Positions 8,946 through 17,339 of a DNA stretch of 64,000 nt are shown here, piece after piece. Numbering within the stretch: position 1 is the first letter of the stretch; every line of letters begins with the position of its first letter. Source of the stretch: an uncultured Alistipes sp. GTDB lineage: Bacteria; Bacteroidota; Bacteroidia; Bacteroidales; Rikenellaceae. The notes below the pieces were generated by a model. It made no database searches and was not told the origin of the DNA. It was given only the letters and a program-made list of their open reading frames with translations. A program made the position numbers and the translations under genes. The stretch spans positions 98,170-162,169 of the forward strand of contig CAAGGR010000115.1 of assembly GCA_900769445.1 (NCBI GenBank), written 5' to 3'.

Positions 8946-10976
8946 TTACCAAGGACGATTACCACCGCCTCCTGGTCCGCCACCGCCTCCTGGTCCGCCA
9001 CCTGAACTGCTACCTATTGAGGTAACGACGCTTGAAGGTGTGAATGTGGTGAGTGTCGAGCCTCCCGACCAATTGCCATCGTAGCACCAGCCCTGCCAGT
9101 TCTCGCTGTAGTTGCTGAGTGTACCACCAGATGCTACGGTGTAGGTTGTGCCACTCTTGATATCTGGTGTCGAGAAGCATACTGTTGCATTCATCGTTAT
9201 AGGCGATTCGAAGCTAAATAGCATATTGCTTGAGGCGTCAAGAAGGGCGATTTTTTGACCTGCAGTAACAGATGCACCACCATATACCACCGAATACTGC
9301 TTGCTTGATGTTGATGGCGTACCCATCATACCACCACCAATGCCGAGTACATAGCCACCATTTATAAGTAGTGATCTGCTATTATCAACGTCGATACCGC
9401 CCTCTGGTTCGCCAGAGCCAATACCGATAAATACTCCGCCATTGATTGTAAGTGTACCATTCGAGTCGATACCATCGTTGTTCGTAGCACGCGCATATAC
9501 CTTACCACCATTCATAACTATTGCACTTGCAGCATTGATAGCATCATCATAGGCATTTATAACGGTTTCACCACCATTAAAGGTCAATACTGCCTTACTC
9601 TCCATACCCTCCGAGCCTTCGCTCTTGCCAGTAACAGAGATGTTTAGGTTGCCACCATTGATAGTGATATTGCCATCAGCACGAATACCCTTAGGCGATG
9701 AGGTTAGCTGTGACGAATATTTGTACTGACCACCAGTTGTTGAGATGTCAGTATTGCCACCGTCAAAAATAATATCGGCATCTGCGCTAATACCCTTGCC
9801 GCCTGTACCAGAAGACTTCAATACGAACTTGCCACCCTTAATATTGATATTTGTATCACTCTTTAGACACGCTGCCGAAGAGGTGTCCTTGTCTTCGCTG
9901 TCGTATGTGGCATTACCCGATGTGGTGATGTTGAGCTTACCACTCTCCACCACTATATCCATATCACATTTGATACCCTTGCCCGCAGTGCCAGAAACGG
10001 TTGCATAGACTAAGCCACCGCTAATCTTTACACCGATGCCATCATCGCTATCGCCCTTTACATGGATACCATTCTTAACAGCCTCGGTAACTACTACTGT
10101 AGAGCCTGGACGCTGATAGTAGTAGCCATCGGTAACGATTGCATGCTTATACTTACCCGCAACAACCAGCGCTCCGTAACCGCTCACGATGATATGACCC
10201 TCGGCAAAGAATGCCCCCTTTCTATCTTCGTTTGCAGAGCCAGCCATTGTATAGTGGTCGTCCCCGTATGTTGCGCAGTCCGTTAGACGGTTTGTTGTGC
10301 CGTTGGATAGGTGTAGGTAGATGCGCTTGCCTGCCTGAGAGTTAATTGCGGGGCCTCGCTTAGATGTAAGGTCTACACCGCTAAGTGTAAGTTTGTACTT
10401 GTTTTCGCTGTAAATCTTTAATCCACCATCCGAACTCTTACCCTTTACGATAACCTCGACACCGCTAATAGTTGTCATATCAAGACCAACGTATGCACCT
10501 GTGATATAGCTTTTTATGCTGCTATTGTTACTCTCAACACTCGCTGTGCTACCGTTGTAGGTTACAGTAACGCGGTTGCTGAATGTGTTTAGTTCATGGA
10601 ATAAATCTTTATCTGAACCAACAGCGTCACTGACACTATCAGTTGCCCACTCGCCACTCCATGCTGTGATGCTTAGATCTGCGTCTGGATCAGGCTCGAT
10701 ATTATTGCCTCCGTTGCCCTCATCATCGTTGCCCTCTTCGTTCTGGTTTGGATTCTCATCGTCAGTAGAAGGGGTATCTTCGTTGTTTGAGTCGTTTGGA
10801 GTGTTGTCTTCCTCCTCGTTCTCATCCTCCCCTATATTGTCGCCCTCGTTAGGAGTGTTAGGATTTTCGGTAGGAGTCTGGTCTCCACCATTCTCTTCCC
10901 ACTCCATAGTACAGCTACCCGCGCAGAGTAGTGATACGAGTAACAATAATCTTGATAAACACTTAATGTAAGACAT
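8946..10976 (-). CDS. Surface lipoprotein with carbohydrate-binding-type beta-helix domain
   Basis: A 676-residue predicted lipoprotein with a signal peptide and lipobox ending at C22, then acidic residues (TMEWEE) that resemble the Bacteroidetes surface-export signal. Residues about 30-95 are a low-complexity Asp/Glu/Asn/Pro linker. Residues 100-640 carry repeated 'I-x-GG-x' turns typical of the Cthe_2159/DUF4353 right-handed beta-helix family, whose founding member binds acidic polysaccharide in a calcium-dependent way. The C terminus is Gly/Pro-rich. It is last in a three-gene run with a small membrane protein and a nucleotidase. The ligand is unknown. Confidence 0.8.
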   Translation of the reverse strand: MSYIKCLSRLLLLVSLLCAGSCTMEWEENGGDQTPTENPNTPNEGDNIGEDENEEEDNTPNDSNNEDTPSTDDENPNQNEEGNDDEGNGGNNIEPDPDADLSITAWSGEWATDSVSDAVGSDKDLFHELNTFSNRVTVTYNGSTASVESNNSSIKSYITGAYVGLDMTTISGVEVIVKGKSSDGGLKIYSENKYKLTLSGVDLTSKRGPAINSQAGKRIYLHLSNGTTNRLTDCATYGDDHYTMAGSANEDRKGAFFAEGHIIVSGYGALVVAGKYKHAIVTDGYYYQRPGSTVVVTEAVKNGIHVKGDSDDGIGVKISGGLVYATVSGTAGKGIKCDMDIVVESGKLNITTSGNATYDSEDKDTSSAACLKSDTNINIKGGKFVLKSSGTGGKGISADADIIFDGGNTDISTTGGQYKYSSQLTSSPKGIRADGNITINGGNLNISVTGKSEGSEGMESKAVLTFNGGETVINAYDDAINAASAIVMNGGKVYARATNNDGIDSNGTLTINGGVFIGIGSGEPEGGIDVDNSRSLLINGGYVLGIGGGMMGTPSTSSKQYSVVYGGASVTAGQKIALLDASSNMLFSFESPITMNATVCFSTPDIKSGTTYTVASGGTLSNYSENWQGWCYDGNWSGGSTLTTFTPSSVVTSIGSSSGGGPGGGGGPGGGGNRPW

Positions 10977-10994
10977 CGTTGTAGTGAGTTAAAG

Positions 10995-11255
10995 TTATTT
11001 AGTATCTTGTTTGTTCTCTTTAATCTTAGCGCTTAATGCCCGCCAACCCTTTACACCGATGATTGCTAATGCTGTGTATTGGGTAGTCTTAGCAAGTCCG
11101 AAAAATATAAACCATAGTACGCCCTTAGCTGCTGCGGATATGGGTAGTAGCATCTGAGCAAATGATATAATGTAGCATACTACGCATATAATCAATATTA
11201 TGATACCCGTACGAATGGATAAACGGCTAAGAAAACTCTTAATTCTCTCCAACAT
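10995..11255 (-). CDS. Small two-helix membrane protein
   Basis: An 86-residue protein with hydrophobic segments at about 16-38 and 45-65 and a basic, charged C terminus. It lies 8 bp after the nucleotidase gene and 18 bp before the surface lipoprotein, so it is very likely co-transcribed. I recognise no named family. It resembles short PspC/YkvA-sized membrane proteins only in architecture. Confidence 0.7.
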   Translation of the reverse strand: MLERIKSFLSRLSIRTGIIILIICVVCYIISFAQMLLPISAAAKGVLWFIFFGLAKTTQYTALAIIGVKGWRALSAKIKENKQDTK

Positions 11256-11263
11256 ACGACACG

Positions 11264-12181
11264 CTACTCATTTGTTATACCCATTGGAATATGTACAGCT
11301 GGAACATTCTTCAGATGGTCGAGGTGCGACATCTGGTCGTCGAAGAAGATATGCGGGCGCATAATCTCAAGCACACGATCCTTAGATATGCCACCAAGGA
11401 AGAATGCTTCGGTAACCTCCACACCCCAACTCTTTAGGGTGTTTACCACGCGCTCGTGTGCAGGGGCATTTCGCGCTGTTACGATAGATATCTTCAGTTT
11501 GCGATGATATGTGTTATCCTCCTCCATTCGAGCAATCTCAAGTCGTTGTAGGTTTGAGATTTTAATAAGAAGATCTGCCAAAGGTCCTGGGTCGAGAGGT
11601 GATTTTGTTGCGGCCTCGTGACGGTGGAAGGCAGAAAGTCCCTGCTCCTGGTATATCTTTTCGCTGTCGTCATCTGCAATAACACCATCAAAGTCGAATG
11701 CGATACGCAACTCGTTATCCATAACATCATCCATAACCTCGCTCTTAAGTACACGACCTGCTGCATATCCTGCGTCGCAGGCGCGCTTTACGTCTCGCTC
11801 TGAGGCTGATAGAAAGAGCGAAGCATTGAAGGCTGGAAGATACTTGTATGGCGACTCGCCAGAGAAGAACGATGCACGAGAGATATTCAATCCGTAGTGC
11901 TTGATGGTACGAAATACACGCAAACCAGTCTCTGGAGAGTTGCGCGATAGTAGCACAACCTCTACTGGCTGCTCGTCTGGAAAGATGTCGTTGAAGCTCA
12001 ATAATCGCTTTACAAAAGGAAACGCAACACCCTTATCCAAAGGATTATCAATATTCTCTTCCTGATAACGACGATACTCCTCAAGTCCACATTCGTTATA
12101 TACTCTATCCGACTCTGTGAGGTCGAATAGGGCAGACGACGATACTGCTACCACCAACTTATTCTCAATAGGAAATGCCAT
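11264..12181 (-). CDS. 5'-nucleotidase (cN-I type)
   Basis: A 305-residue cytosolic enzyme expected to dephosphorylate nucleoside 5'-monophosphates such as AMP or dNMPs. The sequence follows the cytosolic 5'-nucleotidase I family: an N-terminal SSSALFDL segment, PLDKGVAFPFVKRLL, VEVVLLSRNSPETGLRVF, a central FDFDGVIADD motif (HAD-like catalytic aspartates), and the C-terminal FFDDQMSHL. Length is normal. It is first of a three-gene run; only a weak TATCTTTG (12202-12209) with no clear -33 element precedes it. Confidence 0.88.
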   Translation of the reverse strand: MAFPIENKLVVAVSSSALFDLTESDRVYNECGLEEYRRYQEENIDNPLDKGVAFPFVKRLLSFNDIFPDEQPVEVVLLSRNSPETGLRVFRTIKHYGLNISRASFFSGESPYKYLPAFNASLFLSASERDVKRACDAGYAAGRVLKSEVMDDVMDNELRIAFDFDGVIADDDSEKIYQEQGLSAFHRHEAATKSPLDPGPLADLLIKISNLQRLEIARMEEDNTYHRKLKISIVTARNAPAHERVVNTLKSWGVEVTEAFFLGGISKDRVLEIMRPHIFFDDQMSHLDHLKNVPAVHIPMGITNE

Positions 12182-12201
12182 ACAATATCTTATTAATGTC
12201 C

Positions 12202-12209
12202 CAAAGATA
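12202..12209 (-). promoter_or_regulatory. Weak candidate promoter of the nucleotidase gene
   Basis: TATCTTTG fits the -7 element, but the expected -33 position falls in the tRNA-Gln terminator and has no TTG. Confidence 0.35.
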
Positions 12210-12216
12210 CAAAAAA

Positions 12217-12242
12217 ATCCGATAAGTAAACTCTTATCGGAT
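12217..12242 (-). terminator. Terminator of tRNA-Gln
   Basis: A perfect 10-bp stem, ATCCGATAAG/CTTATCGGAT, with a 6-nt loop is followed on the minus strand by seven T. The plus side also has CTTTTT, so it could work both ways. Confidence 0.85.
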
Positions 12243-12267
12243 CTTTTTATTGCCTCGGAAGGCCTTG

Positions 12268-12341
12268 TGGTTGAGCTACCGAGATTCGAACTCAGAATAA
12301 CAGAACCAAAATCTGCTGTGTTACCATTACACCATAGCTCA
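12268..12341 (-). tRNA. tRNA-Gln (anticodon UUG), CCA encoded
   Basis: On the minus strand the acceptor arms TGAGCTA/TAGCTCA pair. The anticodon stem GCAGA/TCTGT encloses the 7-nt loop TTTTGGT, giving UUG. The T arm has GTTCGAATC. Discriminator A is followed by genomic CCA (12268-12270). Confidence 0.93.
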
Positions 12342-12362
12342 ATCGTTGCTCGTAAGCGGGTG

Positions 12363-12393
12363 CAAATATAGTGTAAAGTTTTGAAACAACAAA
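12363..12393 (-). promoter_or_regulatory. Promoter of tRNA-Gln
   Basis: TATATTTG (12363-12370) with TTTG (12390-12393) 19 bp upstream on the minus strand. Confidence 0.7.
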
Positions 12394-12416
12394 ATTTTGG
12401 ATGTTCAAAATCTCTC

Positions 12417-12788
12417 TTATAATTTACTCAAAAACTTCTCGCGATTAACAATAAATCGAATATGCTCGCCCTCGCCAATAAGTGTCTCGCCATCGTATGC
12501 CGAGATCTTAAACGTAAGCTTGCGACCTTCGATTGCAGTAAGCTCTGCGATGGCGCTCACGGTATTGCCAACCTTTGATGGCTTGAGGTGTGATGTCGAA
12601 ATCATTGAGCCAACTGTTGTCTCTCCCTCCTCGAGTTTGAGTGCTACAGCAAGCATCGCTGCGTTCTCCATAAGTGCCACCATTGCAGGTGTTGCAAGAA
12701 CTGCCATATCGCCTGATCCAATAAACTCAGCAGTGTTACCATCCATAACACGCATTACGCTCTGATGTGTTAAACCTACTTCTAACAT
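12417..12788 (-). CDS. Hotdog-fold thioesterase (FlK-like)
   Basis: A 123-residue single hotdog domain. T33, E41 and H67 reproduce the spacing of the Thr-Glu-His catalytic set of fluoroacetyl-CoA thioesterase FlK (T42/E50/H76), shifted uniformly by nine. This makes an acyl-CoA thioesterase activity likely. The real substrate is probably not fluoroacetyl-CoA and cannot be read here. It is monocistronic with its own promoter and lies between tRNA-Gln and the divergent DUF4294 gene. Confidence 0.82.
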   Translation of the reverse strand: MLEVGLTHQSVMRVMDGNTAEFIGSGDMAVLATPAMVALMENAAMLAVALKLEEGETTVGSMISTSHLKPSKVGNTVSAIAELTAIEGRKLTFKISAYDGETLIGEGEHIRFIVNREKFLSKL

Positions 12789-12834
12789 CGTTTATTATAG
12801 TTTAATAGTTTTTGTATCTGTTTTAATATCCTCA

Positions 12835-12864
12835 CAAAGGTAATAAATTCTTAGCACAATACAA
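12835..12864 (-). promoter_or_regulatory. Promoter of the thioesterase gene
   Basis: TACCTTTG (12835-12842) and TTG (12862-12864), 19-bp spacer, minus strand. Confidence 0.7.
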
Positions 12865-12874
12865 TTATTTTTCG

Positions 12875-12882
12875 TACATTTG
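12875..12882 (+). promoter_or_regulatory. -7 box placed to give a leaderless DUF4294 mRNA
   Basis: TACATTTG ends 4 nt before the ATG at 12887. Only a TTA stands near the -33 position. Confidence 0.5.
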
Positions 12883-12886
12883 TAGA

Positions 12887-13480
12887 ATGAAGCGAATTAT
12901 ATCCATACTCGTTTTAGTCGTGATGCTCCTTGCGGAGTGTGATATCGCCTCTGCGCAGCGTTGGCGACCACTGCGAGGTGTGCGTACTGTAACGTGGGAG
13001 GTGGACAATCGTGGCGATTCGATAATGCGCGTTGAATTATTGGATGTTAGGATATATAATCGCAAGCGCGACTTGAAGAACTATCAGCGTATGGTACGCG
13101 CTGTAAAGAAGGTCTATCCGTTGGCACAAGAGGCTGCTCGACGTATGGAGAATCTCGATGAAGAGTTGGCGCGAATGGATAATAAAAAGGATAGAAAAAA
13201 CTATACCGAGGCTATTGAGGAGGCACTAAAAGAGGAGATTACTCCAATGTTGTGGAAGATGACGCGATATGAGGGCAAGATACTTCTGAAGCTTATTGAT
13301 CGCGAGACAAACCATACGGTATTCAAGATTATCAAGGAGTTTCGCTCAGGATTTACAGCTACATTCTATCAGGTGCTGGCGCAGATGTTTGGCAATAATC
13401 TTAAACTCGAGTATGACCCTACGGGCGAGGATGAGATGCTCGAATATATCGTAAAACAATATCGAGCAGGAGTGCTTTAG
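12887..13480 (+). CDS. DUF4294 family secreted protein
   Basis: A 197-residue protein with a signal peptide (hydrophobic 4-22, likely cleavage after the Ala-Ser-Ala near 21-23). Its body has a basic, helix-rich pattern: RDLKNYQRMVRAVKKVYPLA, then an acidic coiled stretch and GFTATFYQVLAQMFGNNLKLEYDP. This matches DUF4294, a Bacteroidetes family of unknown role, probably periplasmic. The ATG follows a TAnnTTTG box by 4 nt, suggesting a leaderless transcript. dnaG follows on the same strand after 55 bp. Confidence 0.82.
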   Translation: MKRIISILVLVVMLLAECDIASAQRWRPLRGVRTVTWEVDNRGDSIMRVELLDVRIYNRKRDLKNYQRMVRAVKKVYPLAQEAARRMENLDEELARMDNKKDRKNYTEAIEEALKEEITPMLWKMTRYEGKILLKLIDRETNHTVFKIIKEFRSGFTATFYQVLAQMFGNNLKLEYDPTGEDEMLEYIVKQYRAGVL

Positions 13481-13523
13481 TCTAATTGTATCTTCGTAAT
13501 AGTGATAGTTTAATAGTTTTTAT

Positions 13524-13531
13524 TATCTTTG
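13524..13531 (+). promoter_or_regulatory. -7 box placed to give a leaderless dnaG mRNA
   Basis: TATCTTTG is followed by only 4 nt before the dnaG ATG at 13536. No clear -33 TTG is visible. Confidence 0.5.
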
Positions 13532-13535
13532 CGCG

Positions 13536-15530
13536 ATGATTGATCGCGAAACCATAGACAGAATACTCGCTGCTGCCAATATCGTAGATATTGTTGGCGA
13601 ATATGTTACACTCCGTCGTAAGGGTGTGAACTATGAGGCATGCTGTCCATTTCATAATGAAAAGACACCTTCGTTCAAGGTCTCTCCAGCGCGTGGTATA
13701 TACAAGTGTTTTGGTTGTGGTAAGTCGGGAAATGCTGTCCGCTTTATCATGGATAGCGAGAGCGTGAGCTATCCTGAGGCTCTCAAGATGCTCGCGAAAA
13801 AGTATGGTATAGAGGTGCGCGAGGAGCAGATGACCGAGGAGGATGTGGCTCGCAATAATAATCGCGAGAGTATGTTTGCGCTTAATGCGTGGGCTGCGGA
13901 GTACTTTCAGCGATATATGATGTTCGAGGATGAGGGTCGTAGTGTTGGTCTTAGCTACTTCTCATCGTTGCGAGGCTTCTCGGATGCTACAATCAAGCGC
14001 TTCGGCTTGGGCTTCTGTCCATCGTCAGGACATAGATTCTCGGATGATGCTCGTGGCGCAGGATATAAGGAGGAGTTCTTACTCTCCACAGGTCTTGCCA
14101 TTGCCCGCGAGAGTGATGGCGCTTTGCGTGATAGGTTTTACGATAGGGTAATCTTCCCAATTCACAATATCTCGGGTCGTGTTGTTGGCTTCGGTGGTCG
14201 CACGTTGCGTACCGATAAGAAGGTGGCAAAGTACCAGAATTCACCCGAGAGTGATATCTATAATAAGCGTCGTGAGTTGTATGGTCTCTTCTTTGCCAAG
14301 AAGGCGATACAACAGGAGGATATGGCAATCCTTGTGGAGGGTTATGCCGATGTGATATCTATGCACCAGGCGGGTGTTGAGAATGTTGTGGCATCATCTG
14401 GCACATCGCTTACCGAGGAGCAGATACGTCTGATAAGTCGCTTTACAAACAACATAACGCTTATGTTCGATGGCGATGCTGCAGGTGTTAAGGCGGCATT
14501 GCGAGGTGTTGATCTTATCCTTAAGGAGGGTATGAACGTGAAGATTGTGCTTCTTCCTGAGGAGCATGATCCTGATACCTTTGCTCGTGCAAATGATTCT
14601 GAGACGTTAAGGGCATATATAAAGGATAATGCACAAGATTTTCTTGCATTCAAGGCGAAGTTGCTTTTGGGAGAGGCAACTTCCGACCCTTTGATGCGAA
14701 CTAATGCCATAAATGATATGGTACAGAGTATTGCGCTTATTTCCAACGAGATAAAGCGTTCGGAGTATGTGCGATACTGTGCCGAGATTATGAATGTCGA
14801 GCATCAGACATTGGCTGTGGCAGTAGCGCGACAATTGGATGGCGTGAAGGGTGATAGTGAGGCTCAAAACTTCCTGCTACGTCAGCAGCAACGCGAGAGA
14901 AGTCAGTACCCAGCATCGTCAATGCAGGTGGCACGTCCTGATGTTGATTCGGCTCCAGTGGTTGCATCGATTGAGGGTGGCACAACGCCAGAGACCTTGG
15001 AGCGAGAGCTTACGAAGTATCTGCTTAAGTATGGCCATTGTAGTTGCGATGTGCTTAACGATAGGGATGTCGTAACATTCAACGTGGCGCGTTATATCTT
15101 TGAAGAGTTGGATGATGATGGCTTGCAGTTCGATATCGAGGTGTATCGCAAAATTGTGGATATCTATCGAGCAGAGTGGGAGCGCTTGGGTGATGGCGTG
15201 GAGGTCTCTACGGATGTCTTTATCAACCATTCGGATATCAACGTGTCGACGGTAAGTATCGATCTCTTAACATCGGATGATAACTATGTTATCAGCAAGA
15301 TATGGGAGCAGAAAGAGGTGCATATCGAGAGTGCTGAGGAGCAACTTTCGGAGGGTGTTCCTAAGGCGATGATGGTATATAAGTGGCGCACATTGGATAA
15401 GCGTATCAAGGAGCTACGCGAAAGTTTAGCCACTGCAGACGAGGAGGATCTTAGTACGATGATGTCTCTGTTGTCGAAGTATCAGGCAGCGCGTGTAACG
15501 ATAGCCCGCACTATGGGGCGCCTCATTTAG
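13536..15530 (+). CDS. dnaG: DNA primase
   Basis: The 664-residue primase that makes RNA primers at the replication fork. The N-terminal CHC2 zinc ribbon has CPFH and CFGCG (about residues 35-65). The catalytic core has the TOPRIM motifs LVEGYADVIS and MFDGDAAG. The C-terminal third is the poorly conserved helicase-binding region. The start MIDRETIDRIL matches homologues, although the promoter box is only 4 nt upstream. In many bacteria dnaG sits with rpsU or rpoD; here it is followed by smpB after a 208-bp gap. Confidence 0.95.
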   Translation: MIDRETIDRILAAANIVDIVGEYVTLRRKGVNYEACCPFHNEKTPSFKVSPARGIYKCFGCGKSGNAVRFIMDSESVSYPEALKMLAKKYGIEVREEQMTEEDVARNNNRESMFALNAWAAEYFQRYMMFEDEGRSVGLSYFSSLRGFSDATIKRFGLGFCPSSGHRFSDDARGAGYKEEFLLSTGLAIARESDGALRDRFYDRVIFPIHNISGRVVGFGGRTLRTDKKVAKYQNSPESDIYNKRRELYGLFFAKKAIQQEDMAILVEGYADVISMHQAGVENVVASSGTSLTEEQIRLISRFTNNITLMFDGDAAGVKAALRGVDLILKEGMNVKIVLLPEEHDPDTFARANDSETLRAYIKDNAQDFLAFKAKLLLGEATSDPLMRTNAINDMVQSIALISNEIKRSEYVRYCAEIMNVEHQTLAVAVARQLDGVKGDSEAQNFLLRQQQRERSQYPASSMQVARPDVDSAPVVASIEGGTTPETLERELTKYLLKYGHCSCDVLNDRDVVTFNVARYIFEELDDDGLQFDIEVYRKIVDIYRAEWERLGDGVEVSTDVFINHSDINVSTVSIDLLTSDDNYVISKIWEQKEVHIESAEEQLSEGVPKAMMVYKWRTLDKRIKELRESLATADEEDLSTMMSLLSKYQAARVTIARTMGRLI

Positions 15531-15540
15531 TAAAAAAAAG

Positions 15541-15672
15541 GTGTCCTCGGGGTGTTAACGTATCACTACGCTAACAGTGTGCAAACAGAAAATAAACTTA
15601 AAAGATGTGTAAAACATATCAAAGATAAAAGAATTAGTTACCTTTATCCGAGAACACCCGAACAGAGATGTG
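15541..15672 (+). other. Structured spacer between dnaG and smpB
   Basis: The 208-bp gap contains CGGGGTGTT near its start and AACACCCG about 105 nt later. They pair in 8 bp with one bulged G, and an outer TGT/ACA could extend the stem. Inside is a small CACT/AGTG hairpin. It could be an smpB leader, a dnaG 3' structure or a small RNA. I find no tmRNA or 6S hallmark. Confidence 0.3.
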
Positions 15673-15738
15673 GCAAAAGGCGTGCCTAAATGGTGTGATA
15701 TTTGGAAATGTGGTAGCTAAAATTTAAGAAAAAAGAGA

Positions 15739-16203
15739 ATGGCAGATTATAAAAATATAAACATCCGCAATAAGCGCGCGACATTCGACTACGAGATTTT
15801 GGAGGAGTATGTTGCGGGTGTTGTGCTTGTGGGTACAGAGATAAAGTCGCTCCGTCTTGGTAAGGCGTCGCTTGTCGACTCATACTGCTACTTCGAGCGT
15901 GGTGAGTTGTGGATTAGAAATGTAAATATTGCCGAGTACACATGGGGTACTTGTAACAACCATGTTCCAAAGCGCGACAGAAAACTCCTTCTCAACCGCA
16001 AGGAGCTAAACAAGTTGCAGCGCGCATTGCAGGATAGAGGTCTTACGGTCGTAGGTCTTCGCATCTTTATCAACGAGCGCGGCTTGGCAAAGATTGTTGT
16101 GGGTCTTGCACGTGGTCGTAAGTCGTTTGATAAGCGAGAGTATATCAAGGAGAACGATGCTAAGCGCGAGATGGACAAGGCAATGAAGGTTAACCGTCGA
16201 TAA
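15739..16203 (+). CDS. smpB: SsrA-binding protein
   Basis: A 154-residue partner of tmRNA in rescuing stalled ribosomes. The N-terminal NKRATFDYEILEEYVAGVVL and VGTEIKSLR segments form the OB-like core. The basic C-terminal tail GRKSFDKREYIKENDAKREM is the part that mimics the codon-anticodon helix in the decoding centre. Length is typical. The tsaB gene starts 11 bp downstream, so the two are co-transcribed. No tmRNA gene is visible in this window. Confidence 0.95.
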   Translation: MADYKNINIRNKRATFDYEILEEYVAGVVLVGTEIKSLRLGKASLVDSYCYFERGELWIRNVNIAEYTWGTCNNHVPKRDRKLLLNRKELNKLQRALQDRGLTVVGLRIFINERGLAKIVVGLARGRKSFDKREYIKENDAKREMDKAMKVNRR

Positions 16204-16214
16204 TAGAACTAATT

Positions 16215-16925
16215 ATGGCACTTATATTATCTATTGAAACAGGTACAGATATATGCTCCGTAGCACTATCTAACGATGGTGAACTAATGGCGCTAAGGGA
16301 GAGTACCGAGGGTCGCGACCATGCCAAAAAGGTGGCGCTCTTTGTTGATGAACTCCTCAAAGAGACGGGTGTGCAGCCTGCCGACCTCGATGCTATTGCC
16401 GTAGGTAAGGGTCCTGGTTCATACACAGGCTTGCGAATTGGCGTATCCTTTGCTAAGGGTATGTGCTACGCACTTAACATCCCCCTTATCGCTATTGGCT
16501 CTCTCGATGCCCTTGTGCAGGTTGCGCGTGAGGACTACGAGGCGGGTATTCTCGATGTTGAGGATGACGATTGGAGCGTTGCCACTCTATGCCCTATGGT
16601 CGATGCACGTCGTATGGAGGTATATACACAGCTATTCGATACTAATGGTGTTGCAACATCAGATGTCTCTGCCGAGATTATCACCGAGGAGAGTTTTGCT
16701 GATATACGCGCTAACGGTAAGTTGGTAATCTTTGGCAATGGCGCACAGAAGTGTTGCGAGGTACTTTCAGATGCTATCTATATCTCTGTAACACCATCTG
16801 CACGAGGTATTGTCTCTCTCGCAGAGCAGGCATTCAACGCAGGTGCATTTGAGGATATTGCCTATTTTGAGCCGTTCTATTTGAAGGAGTTCTTAGTAAT
16901 TCCATCAAAGAAAAAGCTCCTTTAA
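16215..16925 (+). CDS. tsaB: tRNA threonylcarbamoyladenosine biosynthesis protein TsaB
   Basis: A 236-residue ASKHA-fold protein that scaffolds TsaD in t6A37 modification of ANN-decoding tRNAs. The N-terminal MALILSIETGTDICSVAL is the degenerate phosphate-1 motif. The family signature GKGPGSYTGLRIG and the FAKGMCYAL helix follow. Length is normal. It is second gene after smpB. The TAA stop lies inside the left end of the hairpin repeat starting at 16922. Confidence 0.92.
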   Translation: MALILSIETGTDICSVALSNDGELMALRESTEGRDHAKKVALFVDELLKETGVQPADLDAIAVGKGPGSYTGLRIGVSFAKGMCYALNIPLIAIGSLDALVQVAREDYEAGILDVEDDDWSVATLCPMVDARRMEVYTQLFDTNGVATSDVSAEIITEESFADIRANGKLVIFGNGAQKCCEVLSDAIYISVTPSARGIVSLAEQAFNAGAFEDIAYFEPFYLKEFLVIPSKKKLL

Positions 16926-17048
16926 TGCATTATCTTGTTGGCTATTTTGGCATCTGGCTTGAGTGAAAAATGCTCATTTACCATCAGTAAACTCCGCTTT
17001 TTCACTCTGCGACCAGCTTCAAAATTCCTCAACAATCTAACGCATTAA
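16922..17048 (+). repeat. Long-hairpin element, copy 1
   Basis: This 127-bp near-palindrome starts TTAATGC and ends GCATTAA. The outer arms pair over about 35 bp with mismatches. An inner stem GAGTGAAAAA/TTTTTCACTC leads to a conserved internal loop and an apical TTTAC/GTAAA stem. It matches copies at 24484 and 43733 in core sequence and geometry. Confidence 0.75.
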
Positions 17049-17059
17049 TATAATATGGT

Positions 17060-17082
17060 GTTGGCTATTTTGGCATCTGGCA
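17060..17082 (+). repeat. Partial copy of the hairpin element's left arm
   Basis: Repeats TGTTGGCTATTTTGGCATC and the next few bases of copy 1 (from 16936) exactly, then diverges into a TAATTAGTA-type simple repeat (about 17090-17125). Confidence 0.65.
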
Positions 17083-17181
17083 AAACCAATTAGTAATTAG
17101 TAGAGAGTAATTAGTAATAGATGCACTCCCCCTGTTGATATACTTATGTAGGATGTAGCCTATACACTAAGATATAACTAT

Positions 17182-17224
17182 GTAGAGGATATCCAACTTC
17201 GGTTGCGGTATCCTCTGCTTTTTT
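17182..17224 (+). terminator. Terminator downstream of smpB-tsaB
   Basis: Stem GTAGAGGATA(TC)C with GGTATCCTCTGC, a loop of about 12 nt and a run of six T. It lies about 260 bp after tsaB, beyond the hairpin element, so that element would be transcribed. Confidence 0.75.
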
Positions 17225-17302
17225 ACCGCGCATTTCGGTTAGTTCGCACCTCTATTTGGGCGTTTGGTGGCGAGGTTAGATACGCTTGGCTGATATGTGA
17301 AG

Positions 17303-17310
17303 TAACTTTG
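17303..17310 (+). promoter_or_regulatory. Candidate promoter of the secreted protein gene
   Basis: TAACTTTG fits the -7 element 29 nt before the ATG at 17340. No correctly spaced TTG is visible. Confidence 0.4.
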
Positions 17311-17339
17311 TTGTAGGAACAAGCCAAACTACTACAACT

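Noticed and set aside
15541..15672. tmRNA or 6S RNA next to smpB
   Set aside because: No tRNA-like ends, tag-peptide frame or 6S bubble is visible; only one long-range stem supports structure.
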